DNA of 64,000 bases from Symbiodinium natans (lineage: Eukaryota > Sar > Dinophyceae > Suessiales > Symbiodiniaceae), in the NCBI GenBank assembly GCA_905221605.1, contig CAJNDS010001957.1, positions 1 to 64,000 on the forward strand. Direction: 5' to 3'. Shown here in pieces: positions 19,507-31,300 of the stretch. Below the pieces are notes generated by a model that did not search any database, had not been told where the DNA came from, and saw only the letters and a list, made by a program, of their open reading frames with translations. The position numbers and the translations under genes were made by a program. The first letter of the stretch is position 1. Each line of letters opens with the position of its first letter.

Positions 19507-22500
19507 CTAGTTTCTCCATACGGCATGAAGAAATCTGACCAGCATCGTTGGATTGGAAAAATCTGGGTCGGTTGACATTTCCGTGCGCGATGGCTCTGTT
19601 TCCTCAGGCGATGCCTCTGTTTCCTGAGGCCAAGACTGAGCGAGATCCTGCTGGAGCTGTGCAAAATCCTCTTTAAAGCGCGTCTCCGTTTGCTGAAGAG
19701 CGCTCTTGACTGCGTCGATGAGAAAGGCATTCACCTTGGAAGAAATGCGGCCGGCGCTTTGTTGCGTGGGGGCAAACGAGAGCAGGCTGAATAACTACAC
19801 CATGAGGCCGCCTTACTCAACAGGCAAATTTACAAAGAATTTTCGAAAGTCAGCATCGACGCTCTGAAACCCGCGCGAACTGCAGACACACCCGAACCAC
19901 GACCTGTACTATGTAGTACTATAGAAGATCACGAGCGTCAAGTCTGGAAGAGGTGGCACTATTATATAGTCTATAGGCGATGCAAGGATCTACGTCCAGT
20001 ACACCAAGTCACGGCCTGAAAACCTCCCGGATGACTGGACACAGCCTCATCAATCATGCGCTTGTCCTTGTCACAGCTGGCCGTTGCATCTTGCAAACGG
20101 AGAGTGGAAAGGGTCTTGCAAAGCTTCAGGGCCAAATCCAAGCTGCTCTGGCCGTAGTTCATCACGCCGGTGGAAGTTCCCAGCAGAATTCCTTGAAACG
20201 GCCCGCCTGAATGGTAAAGTAGCGCTGATTGGTAGAGTTCAAAAAGGCACCAGGACCTGCAATGTGGATCTGAAAATAAAAACCATCAACGTGCTGGTTT
20301 GAAGGAACACCTGAGGAAAGGGTGTTGTAACCTGCTTGCAACGTTCCTGAATTGTCAAACTGCAGGGGTTTCCCATCGTCATGTGTTCTGCAGCACCCAG
20401 CCTTGTGAGGGGCAAGGCCTTCTCGTCCAACACGAAGAGCGTGCCGCAACAGGTGCTCCCGTGCAACGCTAAGTAAAACGAGGAATCTTCAACTTGACTA
20501 CCCAACTCCTCTGCCACTTTCCACTGGTTGTTTGAGAAGGTGCAGATCCAAATCTCAGTGGCAGCATGTCCCTTTAGGCAGTCTATGAAATGTAAGAAGG
20601 GCATCCCCCAAAAGTGGGAACAAAACCACTGCACGGAGGATGGGCCCACCAGCTCCGCATAAGAAAGCTTGTCCGCGAATGTCAATGGCTTCACAATGTT
20701 GCTGCACAGGTAGTACATATTTCTGTCACGAATGTAAAGGCTGAAGAATTCCTGGGCAGGTGCTAAGTTTGCCATGTCACCAGAAGCTACAAATTGCTTC
20801 TTGGTCAAAAATGTCAACAGGACCTCAAGAGAAATCCTGGAGATACAAGATTACAGCGCTTGCGCAGCCGAGCGTCATAGAGATCTTGCAGCTGGCCCAA
20901 GCGAAGTGCCCGGTCTGGGCCCCTCTGGCACATCGCAGGACGAACTTGTGGCTTCAGTCGGGCAGCGAACCGGTCTAAATCTCGGAGGATGGAGCGTTTG
21001 CCAGGATGAATCCACCAATGAACGACCGCAGCCACCAACCCACCTGCCAGGATCATGAGGGCCTCCAGGCCAGAAATGCCAGAATTTGAGAAGACTGCAT
21101 GTACCAAGAGAAAAGCTGCCGTCATAGCAGACATGAGCAAGACAAAGCAGAGGGAAAAGGGGGTGCTGAGAAGTCCTTTCCTGAAGAGACTGTCGGTCCA
21201 ACGAAGATTACACAAGCCCTGGGACGTGTCGACCTGGATGGTCAAAGGTACACCAAGCAGGTCACAAAGAACAAGCTGGCGCTCATTGTGAGGTTTAGCC
21301 AAAAACTTCTGAGAGTCCAACATTGGGTGCCCGGTGTCTCTGAAAGTGACGCTGCATGTCTTCAGAAGCCAGTGACGTCCGCAGATGCTCAAAAGAACTT
21401 TGCCATCTTTCAGACCCACATCATCTATGGTCATAGGGCGATTGACAAGGTGAGGAAGCACAGCACAAAGCGCAGAGGAGAGCAACAGGAAAACAGCGCA
21501 TGTGGGCACATTGAGGAAGGATGCGCTGCAGGCTGTGTTGTCCGCGTTGGCCTCGGAGCGCCACCACTTGCCTTCGCAGGGTAGGCACTGGCTACTTCCT
21601 GCTGTAGGGGCATAGGTGTTCCCGGTGCAAAGGTTGCAATAGCCCTGAAGTCCAGTGTCTGCAACAAAGGAGCCTGGCATGCAAGGCTCGCAATGCCAAA
21701 GGGAGCCCTGCACGTATTTCTGTCCCGGGCTGCACAAACCCGTTTCACACCTCTCACCACTGAACGGAGATCCACAATTGCAAATGCCATCGCCGTGGTA
21801 GTGGTAGAGCGACCTGTTTTCAGAGATGGTGAGGAGTTGTTCCCGCACGCGCGCGTCATCGTTACAGGTCCCCCGTCCAGAGCATGGCACAGAATCAGGC
21901 ACACCCGGGCAAGCAGAGCAGCGTCGAACCAAGTTCTTTGCCGGCACTGAGACATTGAGCTTGTCAGCATCAAAGTAACCTTTGCTGCAACCTGAACAAT
22001 CAGCCAAGGCATAGGCAGAGAAACATCGGCACCTCCCTGAGACTGGGCTGCAGGATCCGTGACTGCCGCATGCTTGATGCAGAGGACAATAGCCATTGTC
22101 AAAATGACGAACAGGGCCATGGTCCCTGGAACCCGGGGCTGTTATCAGGTCCAGGTCACCATCTGAATCCCAGTCGGCAAAAAAGAAGGACGTAAGCCAA
22201 TAGTTCCCCAATTCTGGAAACTTTGGCAAGAACAACGTTGCATTTGCTTCCACTAACCGAAAATCTGCTTGCGCATGGAAGAAGCGCCATTTCCCAGTGT
22301 CTGCCATGAGCAAGTCGCTTCTTCCATCCGAATCGAGATCAATCGCTTGCAAGCGAACAGTTTGAAGGTCATATTTGAGATCATGCAGGTCATTCACAGG
22401 GGAGGAGCCCTCAACCAACGAACCATCAGGCAGCTGCTGATAGAGCTGCCATTGCACCTTAGATTTGAATACGTCATCACTACAGGCGAAGAGGATGTCC

Positions 22501-23933
22501 AAATCACCATCTCCATCCCAATCTGCAACAACGGCTGCAAAAAAGTATCCTCGAGATGGCCTGACCTTGAATTTGTACTGCAAGCCCCCACGGGCCGTAC
22601 GCTCGAAGTACACCAAATCGGTCTCCTCCTCCTCTGCCATAGTGGAAGGAACAAGTAAGTCAGCTCGTCCATCCCCGTTCCAATCTATCGCGATCGGCCT
22701 CGCTGTGTCCTGTGGCAGGTTCGCTGTCACGTGCGCATGCTGCTGCACTGACAATACCTTTTCTCCTTCTTCAAGACTGCCATCATCTTTGCGCAGAAAG
22801 ACTTCAACATGACCATATTTGGAACCAAGGACGAAGTCGAGATCACCATCCCCGTCCCAGTCGATGACCGCAGGGTGCGCCATGTTGCGCACAATGTGGA
22901 ACATCGAGATGTCATTGGTTCTTTCGACCAACTCCCCAGTGAATTGCCACGAGAACAAGTGTACCGTCCCTTTCCTGGTGACAAGGATGATGTCCAGCGC
23001 CCCATCCCCATCCCAATCAGCCACGGCGGCCACCGGATTTTCGAGTTCCCAACCACCGATGTCTGCGAAGGGGCTCGCGGCAGTGTGGCTCCAATCTTCA
23101 AAATTCCCATCAGCTGTTTGGTGGAGGTAGGCAGCCATGGGGGGCAAGCAATCAATCTCGCATTCTCTTGTCAAAATCACATCTGAAGCGCCATCACCAT
23201 CCCAGTCAGCCACTGCCAAGCTCAGAACTTCTCTAGCGCCCAGCCTCCAGGGTTTGAATCCTGCCAGGGGACTCCCCACCTTCATCAGCGTGGATTGGTT
23301 CTTGCGCTCGAAAAACACAAACTCGTTTTCGTGGCGTCCATTCACACCATCCACCGCCCACAGGTCAAGATCCCCATCAGTGTCCCAATCGCTTGGGAAA
23401 AAGATGAAGCGCCCCTGGCGTGCCAGCGACATGGATTGGCCCTGTTCATCAACTGCCCGGACTGCCGAATTGTTGCGGAGCTTGCCCATTGTGTCAAAGT
23501 CCATGAACCAGACACCCCACAAATCTTGCAGCAACAAATCCAGATCGCCGTCTCCATCCCAGTCTGTGACTGCAAAACAAGGTGCCGGAAGCGAATAACT
23601 GTTGTAAGCTGGAAATGACACCTCCCTGAACGGGTTATCTGAGCCGACTTGCTCGACCAGCTCCCCACTCACCTGCCGAAAGTATTTCAAGTGACATAGG
23701 GCAAGCCTCTCACTATCGGGCGCCGCGTCCCTTACTAGGAGCAGCAGTTCCATTTGACCATCTCCATCCCAATCAACCACCTGTGGCCATGCGGCTCCTC
23801 TGCCTGATTCCACTGAAAGCAGCAGGGCTTGACTCCTTTCCTGCAGATTGCCCTCACAAAAGCCCGCCTTGGGTCGACACCAGGCAGCTGTGGACGGGCA
23901 AACCAGAATCAGCCATGCTGCGATGGTTTTCAT
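19507..23933 (-). CDS. FG-GAP/Cys-rich/3-TM/TIR-like receptor, paralogue C
   Basis: The clearest member of the family. ATG at 23933 gives a signal peptide (MKTIAAWLILVCPSTAAWC); an in-frame ATG 16 codons upstream would bury it. Ten FG-GAP/VCBS loops (DWDGDG-type) span about residues 50-590, predicted to form a calcium-stabilised beta-propeller-like ectodomain. EGF-like and GCC2/GCC3-like Cys repeats follow (~600-800), then hydrophobic segments at ~810-830, 924-948 and 954-974. With an extracellular N-terminus, three passes put the C-terminus in the cytosol. That part carries the TIR-like domain (SHFWG, WICTFSNNQW, LFVLDE, SWCLFEL) and a helical tail ending HAVWRN. The first ~3.1 kb is one open frame. 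Near 20820-20850 the frame changes, by a very short intron or a frameshift. Two GC-AG introns follow (20257-20401, 19735-20015). Ligand and output are unknown. Confidence 0.85.
19735..20015 (-). other. GC-AG intron, receptor C, before last exon
   Basis: The exon ends GGTTTTCAG at 20016 and the last exon starts GTGAATGCC at 19734, giving GGFQVNAFLID, matching GGFDQVNKFLIQ in copies A and B, where the same place is uninterrupted. Donor GC, acceptor AAG followed by G. Confidence 0.65.
20257..20401 (-). other. GC-AG intron inside TIR-like domain of receptor C
   Basis: The exon ends CTCACAAG at 20402 and the next starts GTCCTGGTGCC at 20256, giving LTRSWCLFEL, identical to the unbroken motif in copies A and B. 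Donor GC, acceptor GCAG followed by G; length 145 nt. Confidence 0.75.
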
Positions 23934-23939
23934 AGCATA

Positions 23940-24261
23940 GGGCAGGCTTTTGTGGAAAGAGTCGGAAAACTTGAGCCACATGATGCAGGAGGGTTCCTCA
24001 GCATAAACTTGGCCCAGCGGCTTCTGACCGCTGTGAGAGACAAAGGAACTCAGAAGAAGGATGCCACAAACAAACCTCTACATGCTCCCTCAACCCTCTG
24101 AACTCCCCCACTTCTTGCATACCCGTAGGCCTGCGGCCCCCTCGGTTGACCGGTTGACCGTGCCCTTGAAGGAGCGGTACACCCGGATGTTGATATCGTG
24201 CGCCGAGGTTGCTGTGAGTCCAGACATGCACCACTTCAGTTGCACGGCATCGCTGTGCCCA
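23940..24261. other. Spacer upstream of receptor C
   Basis: No supported gene. It contains the presumed 5' leader and promoter of receptor C; no TATA box or other known promoter word is evident. TGGCTCAAG, the last nine bases of the dinoflagellate spliced leader, occurs on the minus strand at about 23969-23977 (see findings). Confidence 0.4.
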
Positions 24262-24680
24262 TCTTGCAGCCTGTTTTCTGTCTGCTGTGGCTATTTTGCC
24301 CTTGTTAGGCATATGCTGTGCTGACTTCTGCAGCAGAGTCCAGGCATCCTAGCGGTTTCAAAAGCAGGTATCATATGAATCATATGTGTGACACCTGCAC
24401 CCACTCTTCGCCGTTTCGCAGGGGAATCTAGGAACCCTGCTCGGAACAAACAATGAAGATTGACAAGCCGTCAGCTTCTTTCTGCACTGAAGCAGAGTAG
24501 CTTTCGGCTCATGAATTATCACCTCAGGACCCATATTTGAAAGGCTTGGCGCCATGATTCGCCAAGCAGGCTAATGCCTCTATGTGTATGAGGTTGCACA
24601 TCTCACCCGCTTCCTGGCTTTCTCAGGCCACTGACAGTAGCATGATCGCCCTTATTCTTGCACTGATGCAAATGGGCATT

Positions 24681-24772
24681 TCCCAAAGTAGGGGTACCCC
24701 TTGAATACCCCCCCAAATACAATCATCCTTATTATAGGAAGCCCCAAGAAGGGTACCCCTATTTTCGGAAAT
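24681..24772 (-). mobile_element. MITE-like element, GTACCC termini (copy 3)
   Basis: The copy B counterpart of 5741-5833. The right terminus here reads GGGTACCCCTATTTTCGGAAA, a better inverted match to the left terminus than in copy A. Confidence 0.6.
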
Positions 24773-25334
24773 CCCCAAATTACTGGAACGGTAATAGTGA
24801 GAGTCCTTGAGGGGATGGACGTTGTGGGGTCTGCTTCGGCTTGCGGACAAGGACATTGACATTTCCATTCAAGGGTCTGCGATCGGATTCCGATGAGAAA
24901 GAAACCGCTCTGTACCAACATGATGCCTTGTGCGAGCGCTCAGACTCTAAGACAAGAGTATGGGGAGCCCTCCAGATAGTCGCTTGCGAACATGGATTCA
25001 TGGCATACTGGTGCTTGGAAGGAGTGCAGGCATGAATATGCATGGGTACTCGGAATGAGGATCCTGTAGGGATCATGGGCAATTTGCTCCCCATCACTTC
25101 CGCTCAGGCACCGGCATCTCACTTCTGGATGAGTTGCAAGAAGTTCATCGACGTGCATCAATCGGGTTCCGTCTTCTCCGCACAGATGTAGGCAGAGAGG
25201 CCTTTTTGCAAGGTAGCCAGGTCGGCTTGGAATCCTCGGTTGCAAGACTCCCCCGCCCTGTGGTAGTGCCTCCTCCACTCCCCTTAAGCACCACGAAACC
25301 ACCGAAACGCTCACAGAAAGGAGGATGGCAACAA

Positions 25335-28300
25335 AGGATCGTGTCTGAGTTGCATCCAGCGCCTCACTCACTGCTTGGATGAGAAACTTGTTCACCTGAT
25401 CAAAGCCACCTGGTTGAGCCCGAACCAAGTCATCAATCATCTTCTTGTCTTCCTTCAGCCGGGGTTTGAACACAAATGCCCCAACCTTGACGGGAACCTT
25501 TCGCTCGGGAAGACTACAGTTCTAGCAAAAAAAGCTGCTTAATGAAGGCTGACTCCAGGCGTCCAGGGAGCTGGCGCTGGCATCTTGCAGTTTAAGGCTC
25601 GACAGCTTCTGGCTGATGGTGAACGCAAGGTCCATGTTGCATTGACCAAGGTTCATGATTCCAGAGGGCGTGCCAAGAAACAGCCCTTGAAGCTTCTTCT
25701 CCCTGCTTAGGGTAGCTGTCTGCAGTAGCTCAAACAGGCACCACGACCTTGTCAAAGGTCGCACCGCCTCATCTAGAACCATGACGGTGCCTTTGTACCC
25801 GGCGCTACGCAATGCCAGGTAGAAGGATGAGAACTCCCATGTCTCACCCAGTTCTTCTTGTACTTTCCACTGGTTGTTGCTGAAGGTGCAAATCCAGTAG
25901 GTCACCGAGCGCAACTCGGTCACCCGTGCACCCAAGCTTCCCTCAGCATGTTTGCGTATGGTCTCCACAAAATGTGCGAAGGGGGTCCCCCAGTAGTGAG
26001 ACACGAACCACTGCATCTTGCTCGGACCAACCACGTCAGCATAAGATAGTTGCCAGGGCTTTGTCAGAGGCTGGACAATGTTGCTGCAGAGGTAGTACAT
26101 GTTTCCTGAACTCGATTGCAAAGCAAAAGCCCAAATTGAACCAATCCTACCAAGTACAATCCCCTGGACCCTATACCCTAAACCCTGAACCCTAAACCCT
26201 AAACCCTAAACCCTCAATTTATGAAGGCCACGCGTCTGTTGAGGATGTGCTCCTGAAAGGAATGGTAGAAGTCGAGCAGCTGACTGGCACTGAGAGCTCT
26301 CGAAGCTCCTCTGTCTGAAGCCTTCCTTACGGAAACACACACCATCTCAATTCGAATCTCCCAAAGCATGGTTTAGGGTTTAGGGTTTAGGGTTTAGGGT
26401 TTAGGGTTTAGGGTTTAGGGTTTAGGGTTTAGGGTTTAGGGTTTAGGGGTTAGGGGTTAGGGGTTAGGGGTTAGGGTTTAGGGTTTAGGGTTTAGGGTTT
26501 TCTTATGGACCATAAATCGTTGAAGAAATACAGCCTCCACGACAGTCACAGTGGTGTTTGCATATAGGCCTGTGGAGCTTACGCTCACTTTGTTCTCTTC
26601 TGCTGCTGTAGGCCCAAGGCCCAAGGGAAACAGCACGCATCAATAATTTGACTAAGACAAGCCAATGACTTTCTTGCCGTAGAGAGAACAAGCCCTCGGC
26701 ACTCGTCTAAGTTTCACCTGCAACCACGCCAGCTTAGCCAACAAGTCACTGTCAGCAGCGGAGAAAAAGCTCAACCCTAAATCGCAGAATGGAGGTGTCG
26801 ACCCCTTTTGGTCTCCAAGGTTCGGATTCGGGTTGAGCTTCTGCATTCGTTTGGCGAAGTCCTGCAGGTCCAGGTCCAGCTTTCCGGTCTGCTGCTTCCC
26901 TTGAATTCACATATGGATGTAAAGGATTCAAGGGGGTTCAAGAAGTAGTTTCAGGGTGAATTCAGGGTATCCCAACTTGGCTGTGGCCTATGGCCTATGG
27001 TGCAGCATGTCTGCGAATCGTTGCTGAGTGCAGTCTGGGTGGCCCTGCTGTCGCCAGTGGACAAGAACGGCTGTCAAGGCACCCAAGACAAGCATGGCTG
27101 CTTCTGTCAAGGTCAGACGGAAGTTGCCTGTCATCTCCTCAAGCTCAGCTAATGCCACGACGCCCACAAGGCCAGCCACCAGCAGCACTTGCCAGAGGGA
27201 GAAGGGGATCATGATGCCTCTACCGAACACCGAGTCGCGGTGTTTCAGATGGCCTGTGCCCCTCGAAGTCTCGATGTCCTTGCTCAGAGCAACATCGTCT
27301 TTGACGTCCAGAAGCAAGAACCTTTGCATTCAAACAGTCGGACAACAAGCTGCTCCCAAGCAATCAGTTCACTAGGATGCCAACCTGAAAAGGACTTGGT
27401 TGTTTGGGACACCCGTTGTTTGGATTCCAAGGAACTGAATATCATTCCAAATCTGAACTCGAAATTCTTGTCCGTCCAAGAGAGGGTGGCCAGTCTGCTC
27501 AAACCTGGTTAAACTCAGGCTGCGAGTGTATTCTAGCATTCTACAAGACACGGCCCTTCCTCCGAAACAGTGTTGGATGCACAAGGTGCGCAGCATCTTC
27601 TCCGATGGCCCTAAGACGATCGATGCGAAAAGTCTAGCTCGAGGGGACAGGGAGTCAACGCAACTAGTGGAGCCCGACTGGGGAGAACTGTGTGCAACTA
27701 GTGGAGCCCAACTGGTGACGCAGCATTGTACGGCGCGGCCATTGTCGGGGGTCCGATCAGCAGCCAAGTAAGGAGTGGGCAAAACCTGCAAACCCTAAAC
27801 CCTAATGCACCAAATCCCCGCTAGGATAATATGGGGGTTTCCCAAATAGGGAGGGGTGCCCTGCAGCATGCACGTTGCTAGCGATCTCGGCAGAACTGCA
27901 AGTGCCTGCCCTAAAAGGCCCTACTTGTGATTGGGAGTTTCTAGAATAAGGGTTGTAGTATTTTGGGAGTATATAGGGGTACCCTTATTTTGGGAAATAC
28001 AGCTAAACCCTAAACACCAAACCCTTAACCCTAAACCCTACGCCCTAAATATGTATATGTGTATATATACATAGATATAGATATACATATATTACCCCTA
28101 TTTGGCGAAATACCCATACCGGTCTCAAGGCCCCATGGTAGCTCTACTTGGGGTGAGGTTCGACCGGTGCAATGGGGCACACAAAGGGGCCCGCTGACCA
28201 CCATTGGGTCTAGGGTTTAGGGTTTAGGGTTTACGCAATGGAAGGGAGTGAAAGGGTTTAGGGTTTAGGGTCTAGGGTCTAGGGTTTAGGGTTTACGGTT

Positions 28301-31300
28301 TAGGGTGTAGGGTTGGGGTGGATGGAGACCCGTTGCTTGTCTATGGGGGAGCGGTAGGTTCTTGAGAAGACGTCATGACCTGAGAAATGTACTCCAGACG
28401 CCATAGCCACCCACTGATGGATGGATGGATAGATAGACAGAGAGACATATAAACAGATAGATGGATGGATAGACAGATAAAGAACTAGATAGGTATATAT
28501 TAAATCGAAATGTGTGTGTGTGTGCGCAGATCATGCATTGTGCACACTATACATTGCACCCAAACACCAAACGATCCGGATGAGCCATGCACCTCAAGTG
28601 CATCTTTCGCTTGCCACTCAGCATCCAGTGCCGCACTTTCGTGGTCACCATCACACCTTCCTGGCCCAGTCGCACATCCCGCACTGCCAAAGGGAGGCCA
28701 CTCACATATGGGAGCATCACAAAAAACCCAGCTGCTAAGATGAATGCCGTCGGTATTGCCAGAACATTGACCATCGCGCGCGTGCATGCTGTCTTCTCCT
28801 TGTTGACCTGCACCCGAAGCCACATGTCTTCGCACTGGAGGCAAGAAGCACCGCCCAAAACAGGCATGAAACGGTTTGCTTGGCAGGGACTGCAAGGAAC
28901 ATTGTTCCCAACAGCCTGCTTGTACCATCCCTTCTGACATGCCACGCAGGTCCAATGCTTGCGTTGCACGTATTCATATCCTGCCGGACAGCCTCCTAAT
29001 TCACAGTTTACGCCAAAGAAAGGCTCCTGGCACAAGCAGCTCCCATTGCCGTGTTGTGCACTTTCGGTGCGGGCCAGGTCATCATCATGGCACTTGCCCC
29101 GTGTTGAGCAAACATTGCCTGGGATGAAGAGTGCACACTGTTCAGGAAGCAGATGGTGAGAACTGATCCCTTCAAACATCCCTCGCCCAGAAATGGTAAG
29201 CTTTGCCTGCAATCTGTCATTGAGGTTTAGGGAATGTGTCATCAAGGGGGGTAAGATGGGGGGGGGGGGGGCAACTGTTATCCGCTTCTTAACGCCAGCT
29301 GGATACACAAACTCAGACAGGTTGCTGGTACCGCTAGGGGATCGCCCAGGACATGGCTCACAGCTGGAGAGTACATCTAGGCTTCTCGAATAGATGTTCC
29401 TGGTCTCGGCCCGGTAGAAATCAGCCGCGCAGCCAGAGCAATCCAGGAACTGGTATCCTGCAGCGTCAGTGGGTTTGGTTGTGAGCATTGCAATCAGCCG
29501 GCTCTTGAGAAAAGTCAACCACTTAATGAGGAAGAGTCAGGAAATAAACGGGCACTGCGGTTATTGTCCCCTGGTGTCCAGACAAGCACTCGCATTTACC
29601 CAAAGAGGGATTGCAAAACCCTCTGCCGCTGCAGGTCTCGCGCTTGGTGCAGAAGCCCTTCTCGAAGAAACGGAGGCCCTTCCAGTCCGGGTTGGCCTCC
29701 GAAACAAGAACGTCTGCAATGCCATCTCCATTCCAGTCCCCAACTGCCAAACCAATTGACAAATAGCAATTGAGTTCGATGTCTCGGAACGGATTCTCAC
29801 TCTGTGGCAGTTCCCTCAGTCGGAAGCTTCCTAGTCCTTCCAACACCAACAGCCGGTCATCAGTTCCGAGGAGGAGATCCATCCGCATGTCGCCATTGTA
29901 GTCGAAAGCACGCAAGGCACACTTGTAGCCGCTGAGACTGACTGGAAGAGCTTCTCTTGCAAGCCACTCGCTGGACGTCTGCTCGAAGAAGAGAAGGGAG
30001 GTATCTGTGCAGACTACCAGGTCCAGGTCACCATCGTAATCCAAATCTGCCAGCTCAAAATCGTCCCCTCCAAGACCACTTTCACTAAAACCCTCGTTGA
30101 GCTTCCAGAAGGGATTAGCTTTCCCGGCTTTCTGTTGCAGCGATCCGTTCTGCAGTCGCTCAAAGTACACCAATGAGAAAGGGCGGACACCCACGTCACA
30201 ACCGCCTGCTCCCCCGACACAGCCAACTGCGTCGGTGCGCCCATCGCCGTTCACATCTAGGAGCTTCGTGTGGGCCAAGCCTTCGAAGGTGTGCTCAAGG
30301 GGAGGTGGCTCCACTTCATGAAGTCCACTTGCGGATCCCTCCAGAACCCTGGTGCCATATTCTTTGTGTGGGGACGTCAAGACCAAGTCGAGGAGACCAT
30401 CTCCATTCCAATCCACCAAAGATGGATCGATTTTCGACCACTCGATGCGCACGGCACTGAAGACCGACTCCGACTTCGTCCTCTCAAAGAATCTCGAGTC
30501 GAGCATGCTGGAGACAAGCTGGATTGAGCCATCCTCGTTGCTGACCAACATATCCTGCAGGCCGTCCCCGTTCCAGTCGGCGCTTGTAAATGATTGGTTG
30601 CTGAAGTGGGGGAAATTTCCCTGACGATGCATGAAGCTTCCATCCAAGGTGTGCTCAAAGAACAAGAGATTTTCAGAGGGCCCGTGGTCCCAGCCTATAT
30701 TCTTCACAATGAGGTCAAGCAGGCCGTCTCCATTCCAATCCACTGGCTGCAGAACACCTTCAGGGGCTTCTCAAAGGAAAGGCCTTCTAAGGGGTATCAG
30801 GAGGGGCCCCTAGAAGGCACCCTTAATCTTATTCCCCTATATATAACCCTCTTAACGTAAATATACATATATATATATATATGTGCCTTATATAGTCCCT
30901 ATATACCTAAGTAGCCCCTAATGAGGCCCTACATTACAGTTAAGGTCCCTTCTAAGGGTCCCTCCTTTAGGCCCTTGACTCTTGCACTTCAAACAGTCTA
31001 TACAACCCTATAGGGTCCACGTACCTAAATAAGGAATACATGGGCCTTAAAGTACTTCATATATAGGGACTTTGGGGCCCAAGTATAGGATAATGAGGTA
31101 CATGGACCCTTAGGGCAATGTAAATACATCATTACGTCCCATAAACGGGAACCTTCCATTTTTTGTGCAAGCCTCTCCTGGGTTGTTCATGAACGGCCTC
31201 AAACCTTGGAACAAGTGCTTCATGCCCGTGCGCTCGGAAACGTTCCCGTCAGCCAAGTGCTCAAAGTACCTGGGCGGCTTAGGACCCGGAACCCTCTCTT

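Noticed and set aside
22269-23618. Several plus-strand frames with SPSPSQS repeats
   Set aside because: They are antisense shadows of the repeated DWDGDGDLD codons of receptor C; the minus frame is the real one. The same holds for copies A and B.
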